A stretch of 64,000 nt of DNA from Chimonanthus salicifolius (GCA_013350335.1 CM023538.1:57208769-57272768); one strand, 5' to 3'. Positions 1-11,973 are shown, numbered from the stretch's first letter. Notes: generated by a model not told the origin, from the sequence alone. Translations and numbers: made by a program.

Positions 1-741
1 CAAAATCACCTGCAAGTCTCGTGTATCAGGTAAGTCTGAGAAGAGTTGAATAAAAGATTTCTAATCTAATTCTAAAAGTTTAGATTAACTTAGCTACCTG
101 TGAACATTTTAAAAGTTACTCTTTTGTAGTTCTACTTGCAGAGGAGATTCCTCCCACTAGAAGTGCAATTATTCCACTGTTAGTGGCAGAATAATATATA
201 TAGGAAACCATAATACCTATCTAGCTAACTTATTGCAGAAATTTTAGGAATCAAAATGATTGGACCATGCAAAGTGTCAGCACTTTTTCTTGAGAAAGGA
301 AGATATGATGCGATTTTTTACTCTATTGATGGAAGATCTTGTATGAACTAAGGGTTTATTTATTTATTTTTGTTTTAATAAAGTATGGGTAGTATATGAA
401 ACCTACTTCACTTGGGCATAGTCACCCGTGCTGTCAAAATGCCCTTGGCCTTATGGGTCCAGATGGGTGGACTTAAAAGGTATTTTTAAAATAATTTTTC
501 TTATTGAATTTGAAAATCAATAGTTTTTAAAAATCTAAAAATTAACAATCAAAATGGAGTCAATTTTAGAAGAAATGCATTGGTATCATTTCTTGTGCCC
601 TTTCTAATAAATTTATTTATCACTCAAAAAAAGGATTTATATTATTTTATTAACACTAGAAAATAGGCTTTTTATAGATGTTATGTAGTTACTGGTGAGT
701 CAGATCAACACCACCGTACTGAATATATTATTTTAAAGAAA
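1..741. other. AT-rich intergenic DNA
   Basis: No credible gene on either strand. An A-rich stretch near 625-632 that follows a T/A-rich segment could be the 3' tail of an old LINE, but nothing else supports it. Confidence 0.5.
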
Positions 742-920
742 GGGAAGTTATTTTTGTACCCCACCTTTTACCCGTGTACCTCTTTCACGTGAAATTTTTA
801 TTTTGTCCAAACTCAAATTTCTTCTTTTCTCTCTCCTTTCTTACTTTTTTGGGCAAAATCGAAATTTCGCATAGAAAGGATGCACAATGGAGAAAAGTGG
901 GGGTGCAAAAATTACTTTCC
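742..920. mobile_element. MITE, 179 bp, GGGAAGT-type inverted ends
   Basis: The left end (GGGAAGTTATTTTTGTACCC) and the reverse complement of the right end (GGAAAGTAATTTTTGCACCC) match over about 20 bases. The flanks TAAAGAAA (734-741) and TAAAAAAA (921-928) agree at 7 of 8 positions, which suggests an 8-bp target-site duplication. No coding capacity. The ends resemble the element at 40375-40557, so both are probably one MITE superfamily. Confidence 0.65.
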
Positions 921-2189
921 TAAAAAAATCACTGACAAAAATTAAGGTTAATGGTAGTTGCTGGCCTTTAATCCAGAGCTGGCTCAAGGGGTAGCAAGAA
1001 AAGCGGTTGCTTTAAGCTCCAAACTTGATAAGGCCCAAAATTTAAGACTTTTATTAATATAAAAAAATGAGACGACAATCACTCATTTACTTTCTAACAC
1101 GTTTAGAAATTAAAAGAAATTCTCTCAAACGATTTAATTGTTAATCTTTAGGAAAACTTAAATACAAAAATTTAATTAGTAATTTTTTTTTGAAAGGTAA
1201 TTTAATTAGTAATTTTGTATTTCAAAAAGCAAGAGAAGTGGATTTTAGATAAAAATTATTATTATATATAATTAAAATTTTCATTAAATATTACTTATAA
1301 TAATATGTTAAATACCAAGAAAGCCCCATTTAAAAAATTATCTTTGGCCTCAACTTGTATCAAGCCCGACCCTGCTTTAATCCTACCAAAATGGAATCGA
1401 CGGTCACTGATTTTCATATTGGCTATTGATTAAATGCTTTATATTAATTGGTGAGAAATAACATTCATATAAAAATAGGAATAGAGCATAAATTTATAGC
1501 CCGATTGTTAGTGGAGCTCAGACCTAAAAGTAAGCCCTGTTTAAAATTTTTGGTTGGGCTGGGCTTGACCATATCATTGTTCAGAGTCTTCAGACCTAAA
1601 GCCCGATACTAAGCCTAAAACTTTCATGTATATTTTTTATATATTGTGGATTCATATAAAAAATCAACCATAAAAATAAAAAATATACTTGATGAGCTAT
1701 AAGTGGATCAAATTTTAACCTAAAACTCAATTTATATTCACTTGATCTAGCCGTCAAAGTTTATCAGGTGTCCTTAAAAATTAAAAAAAAAAAAAAATTA
1801 ATAATGTTTGATGATTTTGACCACTAAGATTAAGTGATTATAAATTGCACTTTGGCATAATTTTGGCTCATTTGTACTTCGTCAAATTTGCTTTCAATGC
1901 CTATAGTTGACTTTTTAATAAAATTGTTAAAAATTAAAAAAGAAAAAGAAAAAAATGAACTAGTTACTATCATATACATGTTGCTCTTGCTAAATAGATT
2001 TTATATCTTACTCGGGCTTTCCTTCGACTTCGGACTTGGTCAAAATAGGCCCGAACCGAGCCAGGCCCGTTGCCATACCAAGATGACTATTCACAAGTCT
2101 TCCTTCAGTATGTAAGGGGTCCTTAAGCCACTATGCAGTATGTACTATCTATCAAACTTGAGTAATTTAAATAAAATGATAAAAATATA
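921..2189. other. Intergenic, AT-rich with GGGCTT-type words
   Basis: No gene is supported. Two patches rich in GGGCTGGGC and CCCGAACC words (about 1495-1620 and 2015-2080) look like decayed pieces of the same kind of word-rich non-autonomous elements seen elsewhere in the window, but no ends could be fixed. Confidence 0.4.
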
Positions 2190-2598
2190 CTCTCTATGTC
2201 CCAAAATACTTGTCCTTTATGTATTTTGAAATTATCCCAAATTATTTGTCATATTTCTTTATTTTCACATTAAATCAAAGGTTTAACATTTTCGATGAGC
2301 TCCAAATCATCTTCTAATGTAATTTGAAGACGACCTTCTTTTATAGACTTTGACTTGCTTATTTACGGCATTCTATAATTATTTCTACCTCCAACTTTCA
2401 TTGTCTGAAATCATGCATAGTTAGAAAAAACATTATTGAAAAGTAACTAAACAACAAGATATCGCTCAAACTTTTTTTTAATAAGGTTTGTATTGATTCA
2501 GAGAATCAATTAATAGGTTTTTAGCTCGATCCACGTGAAAACGATCTTTAAGAAATAAAAAATTCTGAAATAGTAAAAGTATTTTGAGATGGAGGGAG
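2190..2598. mobile_element. Stowaway-type (Tc1/mariner) MITE
   Basis: The ends are CTCTCTATGTCCCAAAATAC on the left and a right end ending GATGGAGGGAG, the classic CTCCCTCCGTCCC-type inverted terminus. The element is flanked by TA on both sides (2188-2189 and 2599-2600), as expected for mariner-type insertion. The 409-bp interior is AT-rich and non-coding. Confidence 0.7.
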
Positions 2599-3071
2599 TA
2601 TTATTTTAGCATAATCCTTTTGTAGAGACCTTGTCAAAAGGAGTAAGGGTCTTAGCTTGCTAAAATGCTGGGCATACTAATTTGGTCTCCTCTTCATCCT
2701 CTTTGTATCCTCAAAGCCTTTATTTCTCTCTCAAATTTTTCTTTTCGAATAAATGTGTTTCTGACTCTTATTTTTCATCCTCAACGGCTGATATTAGCTT
2801 GATCATCTTCACATTATTATAATGTACATCCCTACTTTCTCACAAAGGTTCTCAAATCATTCACCTTTTCGTGTCACATTCAGTGGATGTCTAACTTGAA
2901 ATGTCCATGGCTCAAAAGTCCCTTTTTCTTTTTTGGTAAACAATGATTTCTATATATTTATACAAGGCCTTCTACAAGGAGGATACAATTCCCCCAAACA
3001 GAGAATTTTTTTTGAGAGGCAGTAGTTACATTTTCAAATAAAATTTAATATTAAATATGTGTTTTATTGTA

Positions 3072-3274
3072 GATATTTCGACTCGGACCTATCACCGTTT
3101 TGATTTTTTTTTTTTTTAAATACCGATATATATCACCCGATATCGGACCGATATATATCGGCTGATAAATAGGTTGTACGGCTGATACAATATGTATCGA
3201 CCGTATTATACGGTGCTTAAAACTCATATCATATCGGCCGATACATTTCATATCGGCCGATATCTTTACCCCTG
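3072..3274. mobile_element. Remnant of the ATATCGGCCGATAT-word MITE family
   Basis: The stretch is built of repeated words such as ATATCGG, CCGATAT and GGCCGATA in both orientations around a T tract at 3105-3117. The right end (GATATCTTTACCCCTG) matches the CAGGGG-type terminus of the well-delimited copies at 39193-39329 and 56872-57433. The left end has drifted and no target-site duplication could be fixed. Confidence 0.5.
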
Positions 3275-3509
3275 ATATTATCAATTGGAATATGTAAGAG
3301 ACTACATGGATCAAGTATTGATCAAAATATAACCTCTAATACATTCATGAATTTCGATTGGATTTTAATCCTCCTTTTAGGATACACATGTGCCAAAGAC
3401 TAGGCTATGAGTGCTAAGAATTCTCTTATACACTTTAGAGTACTATGTTACTCGGTTGGTTTTTTAGTGCTTCATAGTATAGTAAGAAGACTTTTTTTTT
3501 TTGGCCATT

Positions 3510-3690
3510 TAGACACTCTATTTTTCTTCGAAGAGATACTCTATTTCAAAATTTTGTATGAAAATTATCATTTTGCCTTTCAATTTTTAAAAAGAGACAA
3601 TTCCTCTATACAAAACTAAAGGGCAAAGTGATAATTTTGCATAAAATTTAGAAATGAGTTCTCTTAAAAGAAAAGTGAGGTAAAGATTAA
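3510..3690. mobile_element. Palindromic MITE, copy 1
   Basis: The left half (TAGACACTCTATTTTTCTTC onward) is complementary to the right half over roughly 75-85 bases, with shared words such as TTCAAAATTTTGTATGAAAA against TTTTGCATAAAATTTAGAAA. A second copy lies at 10748-10937 with the same layout. Small, non-coding and able to fold as a hairpin. Confidence 0.6.
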
Positions 3691-3954
3691 ATAATGGAGT
3701 TTCCCTTGAATAAGATCTTTATGAAGTCCTCTATTCACGTTATGAAATCATATAGGACTCAACCTATGATAAATGTGTTCTCTCTTTTGAAAAAGTTGAC
3801 AGGAGAAGTGCCCATGAAAATAAAAAATGTCATTATTTCATAGAACTGAAGGGAGGTGTTGTCATTTACAAACCTAAGGTGAAGTCCTTTAAATGGAGAA
3901 TCCAGCCAAATTATTGAATATTTTCTTTTATGTAAACCATAGATTAGGGTTCAA

Positions 3955-4322
3955 ATTCGAGTGAGTCGGGCCAAGTTTTAATAAACCCAATCTAACCCAT
4001 GTCAAAACTTATTGAACCCAAACCGACCCAATACTATCCGAATTGTTGACTTCGAATTACTCAACTTGACCAAACCTGACTCAACCCGAGTGCTTGTCCA
4101 ACCCAGCCCGACCCAAATTTCAGCTTTAATTACTGGTTGTTTTATAACTTGGTGTACTCGGGTCGGGTCAGATCTAATTAAATTTAATTCAAATTTCATG
4201 TGTATTTTTTTTTTTTCCAATCTGACCCGACCCAAAGTATAAAAATACATAACTCAAATCCACTGATTTCTTGAGTCGAGTCATATGGGTCAAATTAAAA
4301 TCCGACCTAAGTTTCACCTCTA
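3955..4322. mobile_element. hAT-type MITE with GGGTCGGG words, 368 bp
   Basis: The inverted ends are TAGGGTTCAAATTCGAG and, from the right, TAGAGGTGAAACTTAGG. The flanks CCATAGAT (3947-3954) and CCATAAAT (4323-4330) agree at 7 of 8 positions, fitting an 8-bp hAT duplication. The interior carries many GACCCGACCC and GGGTCGGGT words in both orientations. The complementary open frames across it arise from this symmetry and are not genes. Confidence 0.7.
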
Positions 4323-4944
4323 CCATAAATCAAAAAAGGGTTGGAAGAGAAAAATGGTCTACATCTATACTAAAGAGAGGTTTCTTTCCCAAGTCTCACA
4401 TTCATTCGAAGACATTGTATTGAAGCAATCACAATTCACGTGTTACTATCTCACATCAGTCTAGAAAGCTAGGAACTTTCTGCATACTGAAAAGCAATCT
4501 AAAAACCTATCAATGACTAAATCTATTCCCCTTATTTCAAAATTGAAAACAACCAGTCAAGACAGATGGATGTTTTATTCCACAACCCAAGTCATAGAAA
4601 GAATAAAGCCCATTTAAGCGCTGGAGACAATAGAAATAAAGCCCATTTGTATGCTGCTACCTTTTGTCTTATTCCATATCCACTTCCAATCCAAATAAAG
4701 GTTTAAAAATGCAAGTCTGCAAAGGCCCAAATCCCCTTCTCTTGTCATGACTACTGCATGATTATTCAATGTGCTTCTGCAAGGGAACTGCTCTCCTCCA
4801 CTTTTTCCCTCTTTGTTCAACTACAAAATTATCTCTTCTGCTTGTTATTTTCTCTCTTAGAAAGCTAACAGAATCTACTGATTTGACCTCGTTGGATCTA
4901 AATCGGTCTTTGAGTCACTCCAGTATTTTTTTTTTTTTTTTTTG

Positions 4945-5275
4945 AATTTATGTGTGAGAAACTACAAGATACTTAGCTTAAAACCCCCACGGGTAAGCCC
5001 ACTACCCTTAAGACACACTCAGGGCAGGCTCCAGACATACGCGGCGTAGGTTGTCTTGTAGGATTCCGAAATAGAAAGGGCCCCTACACACTTAAATTCC
5101 TTAATATATCAGTCACAACGGACCTCTAAAATCTCACTCCGTCTAAGGCCCCTGAGATTTTAGGAGATCTTAGGGCTACCCTAAGTACACCAAGATTAGA
5201 CCATAGAGGCTCGATCCCACAACCTCTCACTTCCTCTCACTTCCTGAGACGGGAGGTAAGCAATTGAGCTACACT
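4945..5275 (-). mobile_element. SINE family 2 copy (tRNA-derived), reverse
   Basis: Read on the minus strand it begins with a tRNA-like head: an A-box-like GTAGCTCAATTGCTTACC and a B-box-like GGGATCGAGCC. It ends in the family-2 tail seen here as ACGGGTAAGCCCACTACC and TGTGTGAGAAA before a poly(T), which is poly(A) on the minus strand. Related copies lie at 7183-7262, 36118-36272 and 51815-51985. Confidence 0.55.
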
Positions 5276-5329
5276 CATGTTTACAAAGAAATTATTCAAG
5301 TACTAAGAGTATTTGAGTAAAACTTCTAG

Positions 5330-5450
5330 ATGCATACAATCCCTTACAAGTCACTCGTAGGGTGACTATAAAATTTGAACCTGAGACATATGATTTCTGA
5401 GCCAAAGTGTATGTTAGTTCCACTATACCGTGTGAGGTAAAGACATTTCA
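5330..5450 (-). mobile_element. tRNA-like SINE head, reverse
   Basis: On the minus strand there is an A-box-like GGTATAGTGGAAC followed about 40 bases later by a B-box-like CAGGTTCAAATTT, the internal RNA polymerase III promoter layout of a tRNA-derived SINE. The tail is not clear, so the family assignment is open. Confidence 0.4.
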
Positions 5451-7182
5451 AGTCTTTAAAGCAATTCAATTTTTTTTTTTTCTATTTTCCTCTTTAACTG
5501 ATCAAATAAGTTTTATTGTTCTATTTTAATATCATAGTTGTAACAGGAAGTTTTAACTTTTTCTCCTTTTAATAATTTATTTATAAATAGAACAATACAT
5601 TATATTATTATGTGATCTGACCCAACGGTCTTGAACCTACTTAAACCAAATCATTATACAAAAGAGTTTAATTAACAATTAGATTTTTAAAATATTGTTC
5701 TCTACGCTTGTTACTCTCTCTTTCCTTCCTTTTGCATATCTGTTCTTATGTAAGGAATTCTAAATTTTGCTTTTCGCTCTGTTATTTTTAACTTACAGGA
5801 TAAATGACATTTTCTCATGACTCAACTTAAAATAAAAATATTTTATAACAAATCATGGTCCATTAGCCTTAAAAAATCAAATAAGTAGTTTACTATATAA
5901 AATTAGAAAAAAATATTTCACAAAAATATAAAATCACTTAATTTAAATTAAATTACATATATAATTAAAGTGGAGTTTTCTAGCAACTATTAATTTTATT
6001 TTCTTAAATCATATGAATAAAAATGCTTAATGATTTTTTTCTATAATCAACATGTTCATAATCTCTTACAGTAATTAAATTTTTATAATATAAAATCATA
6101 AGGACTAAATTATTAGATGAGATTAAAGTTTATGTACTTACTATCTTTGCTATTCTCTAAGTATTCTAATATTTTAACAAAATATTTCCCTAAACTGATA
6201 TCAAAATCATGTGAGAAGGATGGAAGGTCGAATATAGACCATATGAAACTTTTATTCTGGCTATTTTTGTCCTCCTCACTCACTCACTCACATGGATTCT
6301 TAATTCAAATATTATAATTAAAATGTAAAAATAGAATTTTCTGATTTTCTTTTTTTTTAAAAAAAAAAAAAATCAGCTATAAAAATTGAAGATAAAAAGA
6401 GTGCAAGTTCCAAAAAATCCCATGCAAGATGGATACAAAGAAAAGGCACGAGCCTTTTTTTTTCTTCACAGTAAAAGTGTTTCTCACTTTCGAAAAAGAA
6501 GCTGATCTAACTATAAATTTGTGTTTTGATTATGTTTTTAGTATTTTCAAAGTATAATTTAAATAATATTATTAAAATATTGAAATATTCACAATATTTA
6601 CCCATTATCTCCGATGAAGTGATCATATGTACATAGACGTGCAGAGTATTATTCATTCAATTTCTAGCGACTTAATTTTAATAGTTAAATATAGCAGACA
6701 TCCAGCAATTTTGACCTTTAAGATCAAATAATTACTAATTAATTTTTAAGTTAAAATTTTAATTTGTGGTAGTTCACTAAGTCTAATTTTAATCTGTATG
6801 GTTAGATTTTCAAATAAGAAAATAAAAAAAAAAATTAATATCAACTTGTGACTTTGTGACCTGTCGCATATACCCATTTCTTGGATGTATTTAAGGACGA
6901 AAAAACGCCTTTTATATTTCTACCCAAGTATGAAGACAAATTCTTATGAGAGCTTTAAACCCCCATATGTTAAGAGTGTGAATTTTGGAGCTCCTCATGT
7001 CTTTCAGTTTGTCAATGGGCAATTTCATGGAAAAAGTTTTACTTGAGTTCCACTTATTTTTATCCGATAAGTTCTACGAAATCTAGCCTCTTGTTCTACT
7101 CAAATCTAATATTTTTATTATTTGCATCAAAATTTTTATTTTCGATGACAATGAACAAAGTGTCATTTTGGTGGTGTGCTCT
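5451..7182. other. Very AT-rich intergenic DNA
   Basis: Long A and T runs and short chance reading frames. No RNA gene, splice-site pattern or repeat with definable ends was seen. Confidence 0.5.
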
Positions 7183-7262
7183 AGGGATAGTGGGCTCATC
7201 CGTGGGAGTTTTACGCTGGGTATCCCACGGTTTTTCACATATAAATTCAAAAAAACTGATTC
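7183..7262 (+). mobile_element. SINE family 2, 3' tail only
   Basis: The words GTGGGAGTTTTACGCTGGGT and CCCACGGTTTTTCACATATA match the tails of the copies at 36118-36272 and 51815-51985. The tRNA-like head is missing, so this is a 5'-truncated copy. Confidence 0.5.
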
Positions 7263-8610
7263 TATTTTTCATAAAAGAATAGAGAAGTGCTTACATATTT
7301 TTGATTTTCCATCGGCTAGAAAATGACAAATAACTCATGGTTTAACAAAATTCCCAAAAAAGTTAGAAAGCCTGCTATAAATTTCATTCCCATAGTTATA
7401 CAAACAAGAAGAAACATTTGTTTGTATTCCTTTGCTTTCAAAATAAAAAGTGTTATGGCACAGACTGGATTTCATAATACAGATACAAATGAGATATGGC
7501 TAGCTTTAAAACTTCATGCAGATAATAGAAGAAGCCCAAGGCCCAATGGACCCTCTCATTGGATCCAAACCCGCTACGATGGAGTCAATCCACATCCGAA
7601 TAACAGTGACAATGATAATATTTTATTTTTAATAAATATTTGAATGTATTTTATTATAACAATGGACCCGAGCCATGCCGAAATCAATGGAATTGGGTCC
7701 AAATGCAAGTGCGAAATCGAAGCCCGTGAGTTTGATCCGACCCATTTACGACCCGAATTTGTCTAATGAAAAATAAATAAGTTTGACTTGCAATAATGAA
7801 TAATGTTCATTAAGAAAGGAAAAATAAAAATTCAAATTATTGGTGCAGTACTACTAATTGACAGACCAAAGCATCCAATGGAAAAAAGAAAGTAGCTGAC
7901 ATGTTCTTGAGGTTTTGTGGCTGAAACACCACCAACATGAAGGGTTTTCCATTGGAGTAGCTCTGAATGGTTTGCCAATGGACAAAACAAAATGATGGCT
8001 ATTTCCATGATTGAATGGGGGACCCTCTAATTTAAACCAAATGAGTCCTTATCCCTATCATTTACTACACTGATTCTAGTAAAAAAACTAAAATATGGCA
8101 GTAGTAAAAAATTGAGATTGAATTTGAAAAAAGAAAGAGTTAAATCTAGATTGAATTTAAATCGCGTCTTAATTTACATTTTAAATCATGCGAAAAAAAA
8201 TTATTCATGGGCTATTAGTCTAATAGAGAATTCGAGTTCGCGATGTACATCGTAACGACCAAAATTCTTTAAAGTTATCTACTATTCAAACGTAATCCAA
8301 TAGCAAAAATCGAAAAAATACCAACATACAACAAAAGAATTTCATTTCCGAGCAGTAGTAATTTTAAGATACATTTCTCTTATAATCTCAGTACTAAATC
8401 ATACTTGTTCAGTACTAATCAAACTTGTACATGGAGGAAAAAAATCCCTAAAAAAAGAATATGGGGAGAGAATTTTCAATCTTCAAACATGAAATGATCT
8501 TTACTAAGACTATGAGCTCTTGTTCTTACCTTAGAACACTAATGAAAAGAAGACCCAGTAAATCTTTCTAGCATGAGAGGCTTAAAATTCTTTGAATTTC
8601 TTCGGAAAAT
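7263..8610. other. Intergenic DNA downstream of the CLE gene
   Basis: A 106-codon open frame at 7323-7643 has no recognisable domain or initiation context and is not called. Short words rich in GACCCG near 7665-7760 may be old MITE debris. The part just below 8610 would carry the 3'UTR of the minus-strand CLE gene. Confidence 0.4.
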
Positions 8611-8865
8611 CTATCGATTATGCAGTCGGTTCGATCCGCTCGGCGTAACTCTGGCTTGTTCTTGAAAATCTTCTCCTCTTCTTCTTCCCATTCCATGGTT
8701 GAATCTCTTATATTGGATATTGTTGCAGTCACTGTTTTTCCATTTACTGAATGAAACTTCATCTGGCCTTGAAGAGTCTCTTCTAATTGATGAGATGGAG
8801 CGTGGATCCACCTTTACAAGAGCACATAGAAGAGAGATTATTAGCAGTAGTCGTGAGCATTTCAT
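8611..8865 (-). CDS. CLE-family secreted peptide hormone precursor
   Basis: An 84-residue intronless precursor of the CLAVATA3/ESR-related (CLE) family, whose 12-residue mature peptides signal through LRR receptor kinases outside the cell. The N-terminus is a short signal peptide (hydrophobic core LLLIISLLCALV, residues 5-16). A polar, basic, poorly conserved middle follows, and the protein ends in the CLE box RVTPSGSNRLHN plus one Arg (codons at 8652-8614). The box fits the family pattern R-x-x-P-S-G-x-[ND]-x-[LI]-H-[NH]; Arg at position 9 recalls CLE43-type peptides, from memory. The start at 8865 is preferred: an in-frame ATG at 8940 would add 25 charged residues ahead of the signal peptide and lies about where transcription should begin. 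Length and architecture are typical of the family. A 64-codon frame overlapping on the same strand is treated as a shadow. Confidence 0.8.
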   Translation of the reverse strand: MKCSRLLLIISLLCALVKVDPRSISSIRRDSSRPDEVSFSKWKNSDCNNIQYKRFNHGMGRRRGEDFQEQARVTPSGSNRLHNR

Positions 8866-8967
8866 GTCTTCTTCTTCTTCCTCTGTCTTTCTCTCTTTAG
8901 TTTTCCCTCTCTTGGGAGAACAAACATGTATTGACTTCATGAAGAAGGATGCCTTCCTACACCAACA

Positions 8968-8974
8968 ATTTATA
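8968..8974 (-). promoter_or_regulatory. TATA box of the CLE gene
   Basis: TATAAAT on the minus strand, about 105 bases upstream of the preferred ATG. A start site about 30 bases downstream (near 8940) would give a 5'UTR of about 75 bases and would leave out or barely include the upstream in-frame ATG. Confidence 0.5.
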
Positions 8975-9439
8975 GTTTGTAAATTTCTACAAAAAACTGA
9001 AAAAAAAAAATTGGGAAAGTTATTTTTGATAAAAAATGAAAGATAGGGGGACTTTCTTTTGATCTAGGGCCATTAAACTATGATAATTTTGAGACAATAG
9101 GCTAATAGATTTAATTTTTGTAAGGTACATGCACTAAAACCAATTTGTAATAATAAATAGATTAGGTAATATATATAGTTTTTTAATTCGGGTCTAATTA
9201 GCTTCAACTTCGAGACCCCTCTTCCCAACCTGACCTAGATGTATTTCAGGTGGGGTGGTGTCAGGGTGAAGTTAATTTAAAATCATTTTCATAGGTTAAG
9301 TAAAAAATTGTCACCCCTAATCCAATGAGTCTTACGTGGAGTCTCGATTTTTAACTTAACTCATAAAATAATTAAGAGTTTGTAGATTTGCACTGAGAAA
9401 TGAGAAATGGTGGATTTGGATTTGGAGAGTGGTTACATT

Positions 9440-9691
9440 AGATTCATTAGATTATTGAACTCGACCGGACGTGATTCAAATTTCTGAACGGACTTAACCT
9501 GAGTGTCATTTTATAACTTGGTGCACTCTGGTCGAATTAGGTTGCTTTTAAATTTTTCAACCCGATCTGACCTAAATTTCATACGAATTTATTTTTTTCC
9601 GAATCTAACCGGATCTGAAATATACAAAAATATAATTTAAATTCATTGATTTTCAAATCGAGTTAAAACTTGACCCCAAGTTTCACCCGTA
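9440..9691. mobile_element. Diverged, left-truncated copy of the 3955 hAT-type MITE
   Basis: Shares with 3955-4322 the words TTTTATAACTTGGTG, the GGTCGAATT/CGGGTCGGGT region, and a right end reading CCAAGTTTCACCCGTA. The left inverted end is missing and no duplication was found. Confidence 0.5.
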
Positions 9692-10119
9692 CAGGAAGGC
9701 AAATTTCACTAAATTTCACCACTCGTACCAAAGCCAAACCTAATTTTCACCGAGAGAATGATTGCCATTGAGGAGATGACTGAAATAATTTGCGATACAA
9801 TGATAAAATTGGGAAACTAAGACACAACAAATTAAGCACTTAGAAAAGCTTGATTGATGAGATGTTTGTCAAAGGTGTGGCGTGTGGAGACAGAGCATGC
9901 TGTCTCCTGCTTGGACCTAGACCTTCAAGGACAAAAAACTAGGGTGCCATTTATGCCGCCAGGAATGTTAGCAGGAGGTTCTTCTTCATTCTTATTTTTA
10001 GCTACCTCATTTGCATTTTCATTTTGAAATAATAAAAATTAGATGATTAGAATAATATGGTAACATTATTATGCAGTGAAGGCATTTCAATTCACAAAAA
10101 TCTAAAAAAATATTTTTTA

Positions 10120-10385
10120 ATGATCGAAGGTGTTCAGGTGTCTCGCTCAAGTAGTCTTTGTGTCTTGCTCAAGTAGTCCTTCGAGACGTGCACATTTTTC
10201 TATACATACATATTGGGTTCAAGTAAAATAAATATCGACTAGCCTTTCAGGGCACGTGCACACTTCCCTATCCTTTGGAGCGTGAGTGACCTTTATTGGA
10301 GTTACTAAAGATTGAACCCAAGACCTTAATCCTGAAGTCTTCTGTTTCAACCAGTAGGCCCAACTCTTTGGAGTTGGCTAAAAAA
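10120..10385 (-). mobile_element. SINE family 1 copy, reverse
   Basis: On the minus strand it reads GGGCCTACTGGTTGAAAC (A-box-like) and then GGTCTTGGGTTCAATCTTTA (B-box-like), followed by GGTCACTCACGCTCC. The same order occurs in the well-bounded copy at 33049-33242. Confidence 0.5.
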
Positions 10386-10429
10386 CTATTATATCTCAAT
10401 TCCAAAGACTTGGTGTATTGATCAAAAAT

Positions 10430-10600
10430 TCATTTCACAAAGTAGGAGTCTTAGAGTTTAAATTCTATTTCACTACAAAAGGTCACTCCCCGTAATTTTA
10501 CTTGGTATATGTGGATAGAGAAACTTGCATATGTCATGAGAATTAGTCTGAATGTTTTAAAAAATCTTACACACCTCAATCATTAAAAAAAAAGAAAAAA
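10430..10600 (+). mobile_element. SINE family 1 copy
   Basis: Contains a B-box-like GAGTTTAAATTC, then GGTCACTCCCCGTAATTTTA, a GAGAATTAGTC core and the tail CACACCTCAATCATT with an A-rich end. The A-box part is decayed. Confidence 0.5.
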
Positions 10601-10747
10601 GACTATAACTCATATATATTAATTGATGAAATAAATAAATCAACAAAATAATAATTCTACAAACTAAATACCTCAAGTGTGAAGGATACAAACACTTTGA
10701 AAACTGGAACCAATCAAAGAGAAACAACACAATATTTTTAGGATGAT

Positions 10748-10937
10748 TATTTAGACACCCTACTTTTCTTTTAAGACATACTCTATTTCAAAATTTTGTG
10801 TGAAAATTACCATTTTGCCCTTCAATTTTTTTTTAAAAAAAAGATAATTCCTTTACACAAAACTGAGAGACAAAATAGTAATTTTGCATAAAATTTTGAA
10901 ATAGAGGGTATCTTAAAAGAAGAGTCACTGTCTACCC
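10748..10937. mobile_element. Palindromic MITE, copy 2
   Basis: Homologous to 3510-3690. The left arm TAGACACCCTACTTTTC pairs with the right arm ending GAAGAGTCACTGTCTACCC, with about 75 complementary bases in each arm (for example TTTCAAAATTTTGTGTGAAA against TTTGCATAAAATTTTGAAAT). Non-coding. Confidence 0.6.
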
Positions 10938-11879
10938 TATTATTAAATATTATTATTTAATCCTCATTTTTCCCTTGTCCACAAGTTAGAGCAAGTATTA
11001 GGTAGGGTCCATTTTCTTCCCTGTGGACAAGAGAACTGCTCCCACATATTTACACTCTTGACGGCAATTGGCAAAGGTTATTAGAAGGTTATTTATTCAA
11101 TAATCACATCCATGTTAAGATGAAAGTCCTCCAATACAGTCAATATAAATGTAATTTTATTGAATAAATTAACACAAGATATTCTGAAATTTACAAATGA
11201 CTGATCTCAAATAATTAGGATAGTGACTTTTGATAATAGAGATGATTATTGCTTAGTAATGATATTAATAAAATATATATTTTGCACTTGTTGAAATTTT
11301 AAATGCATTTATTAAAAAATATTCGTTTAAATGATATAGGATCCAAAAGATAGAATGGAATTTAAAATCACAGTTTCTAGTTAAAATAAAAAAAATCAAA
11401 CTTTCTCATCTGTGTAGGTTTACATGAATTTAGGAGATTTTTTGAATCCTCTTTTGATGTTAGGCCTGTTCACGGGCTGAATTTTAGCCGGGCTTTGTTT
11501 AAAAGACTCCATCCCATTTATATCTACAAAGCTTGAGTCTATCAAATTTTTAAGTCAAAGCTCGTCGTTTAAAGTATTTATTTTATATTCAGTTCTATTT
11601 TTTTTTGCAAATTAAAAATATAATTTACTGATTAAAAGAAAATTTAAAGATCTATTATTTATTAAAGTTGTACGTTAATATTCATTCTATAATCATTTAA
11701 TTTTGATAGTCAAAGTTGTCACTGAAGTCTTTAAAAATGATGCTTTTCGTAATTTTGATTGTTAAGATCGACTGATTAAAATTAGATGTAATTTTAAAAG
11801 ATGCTCTATTTTTTATATTTTTAAATCTCTATGATTATATTTTTAATTTGCAAAATGAGCGTAAATACCCGTTTGGCTG
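10938..11879. other. Intergenic DNA upstream of the DPH7-like gene
   Basis: AT-rich. A patch with TAGGCCTGTTCACGGGCTG (about 11460-11500) resembles one end of a word-rich MITE, but its partner end was not found. The last 100 bases are presumably promoter, but no clear TATA box stands out. Confidence 0.35.
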
Positions 11880-11884
11880 GTTGG

Positions 11885-11973
11885 GTTTTCAGGCGCGAAG
11901 GAAAGGTGAATACCCAGGAAAAGCCCTCGTGAGAAGTTTCTCTGTTGCTGAAAGCAAAAATCCCCCTTTCACA
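11885..11973 (+). other. Putative 5'UTR exon of the DPH7-like gene
   Basis: A less AT-rich stretch ends in a consensus donor (ACA|GTAAGT, intron from 11974). The next strong acceptor in the right place is the one at 15580-15581, preceded by a long pyrimidine tract and one base from the ATG at 15583. Together they imply a 3.6-kb 5'UTR intron. The exon's 5' limit is a guess; transcript data are needed to fix it. Confidence 0.4.

Noticed and set aside
4002..4250. Overlapping plus and minus frames
   Set aside because: Both come from the symmetric GACCCGACCC words of the MITE at 3955-4322.
7323..7643. 106-codon plus-strand frame
   Set aside because: Composition is ordinary AT-rich intergenic, with no domain and no promoter-like or splice context.
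8568..8762. 64-codon minus-strand frame overlapping the CLE gene in another phase
   Set aside because: No signal peptide or family motif; the CLE frame explains the region.
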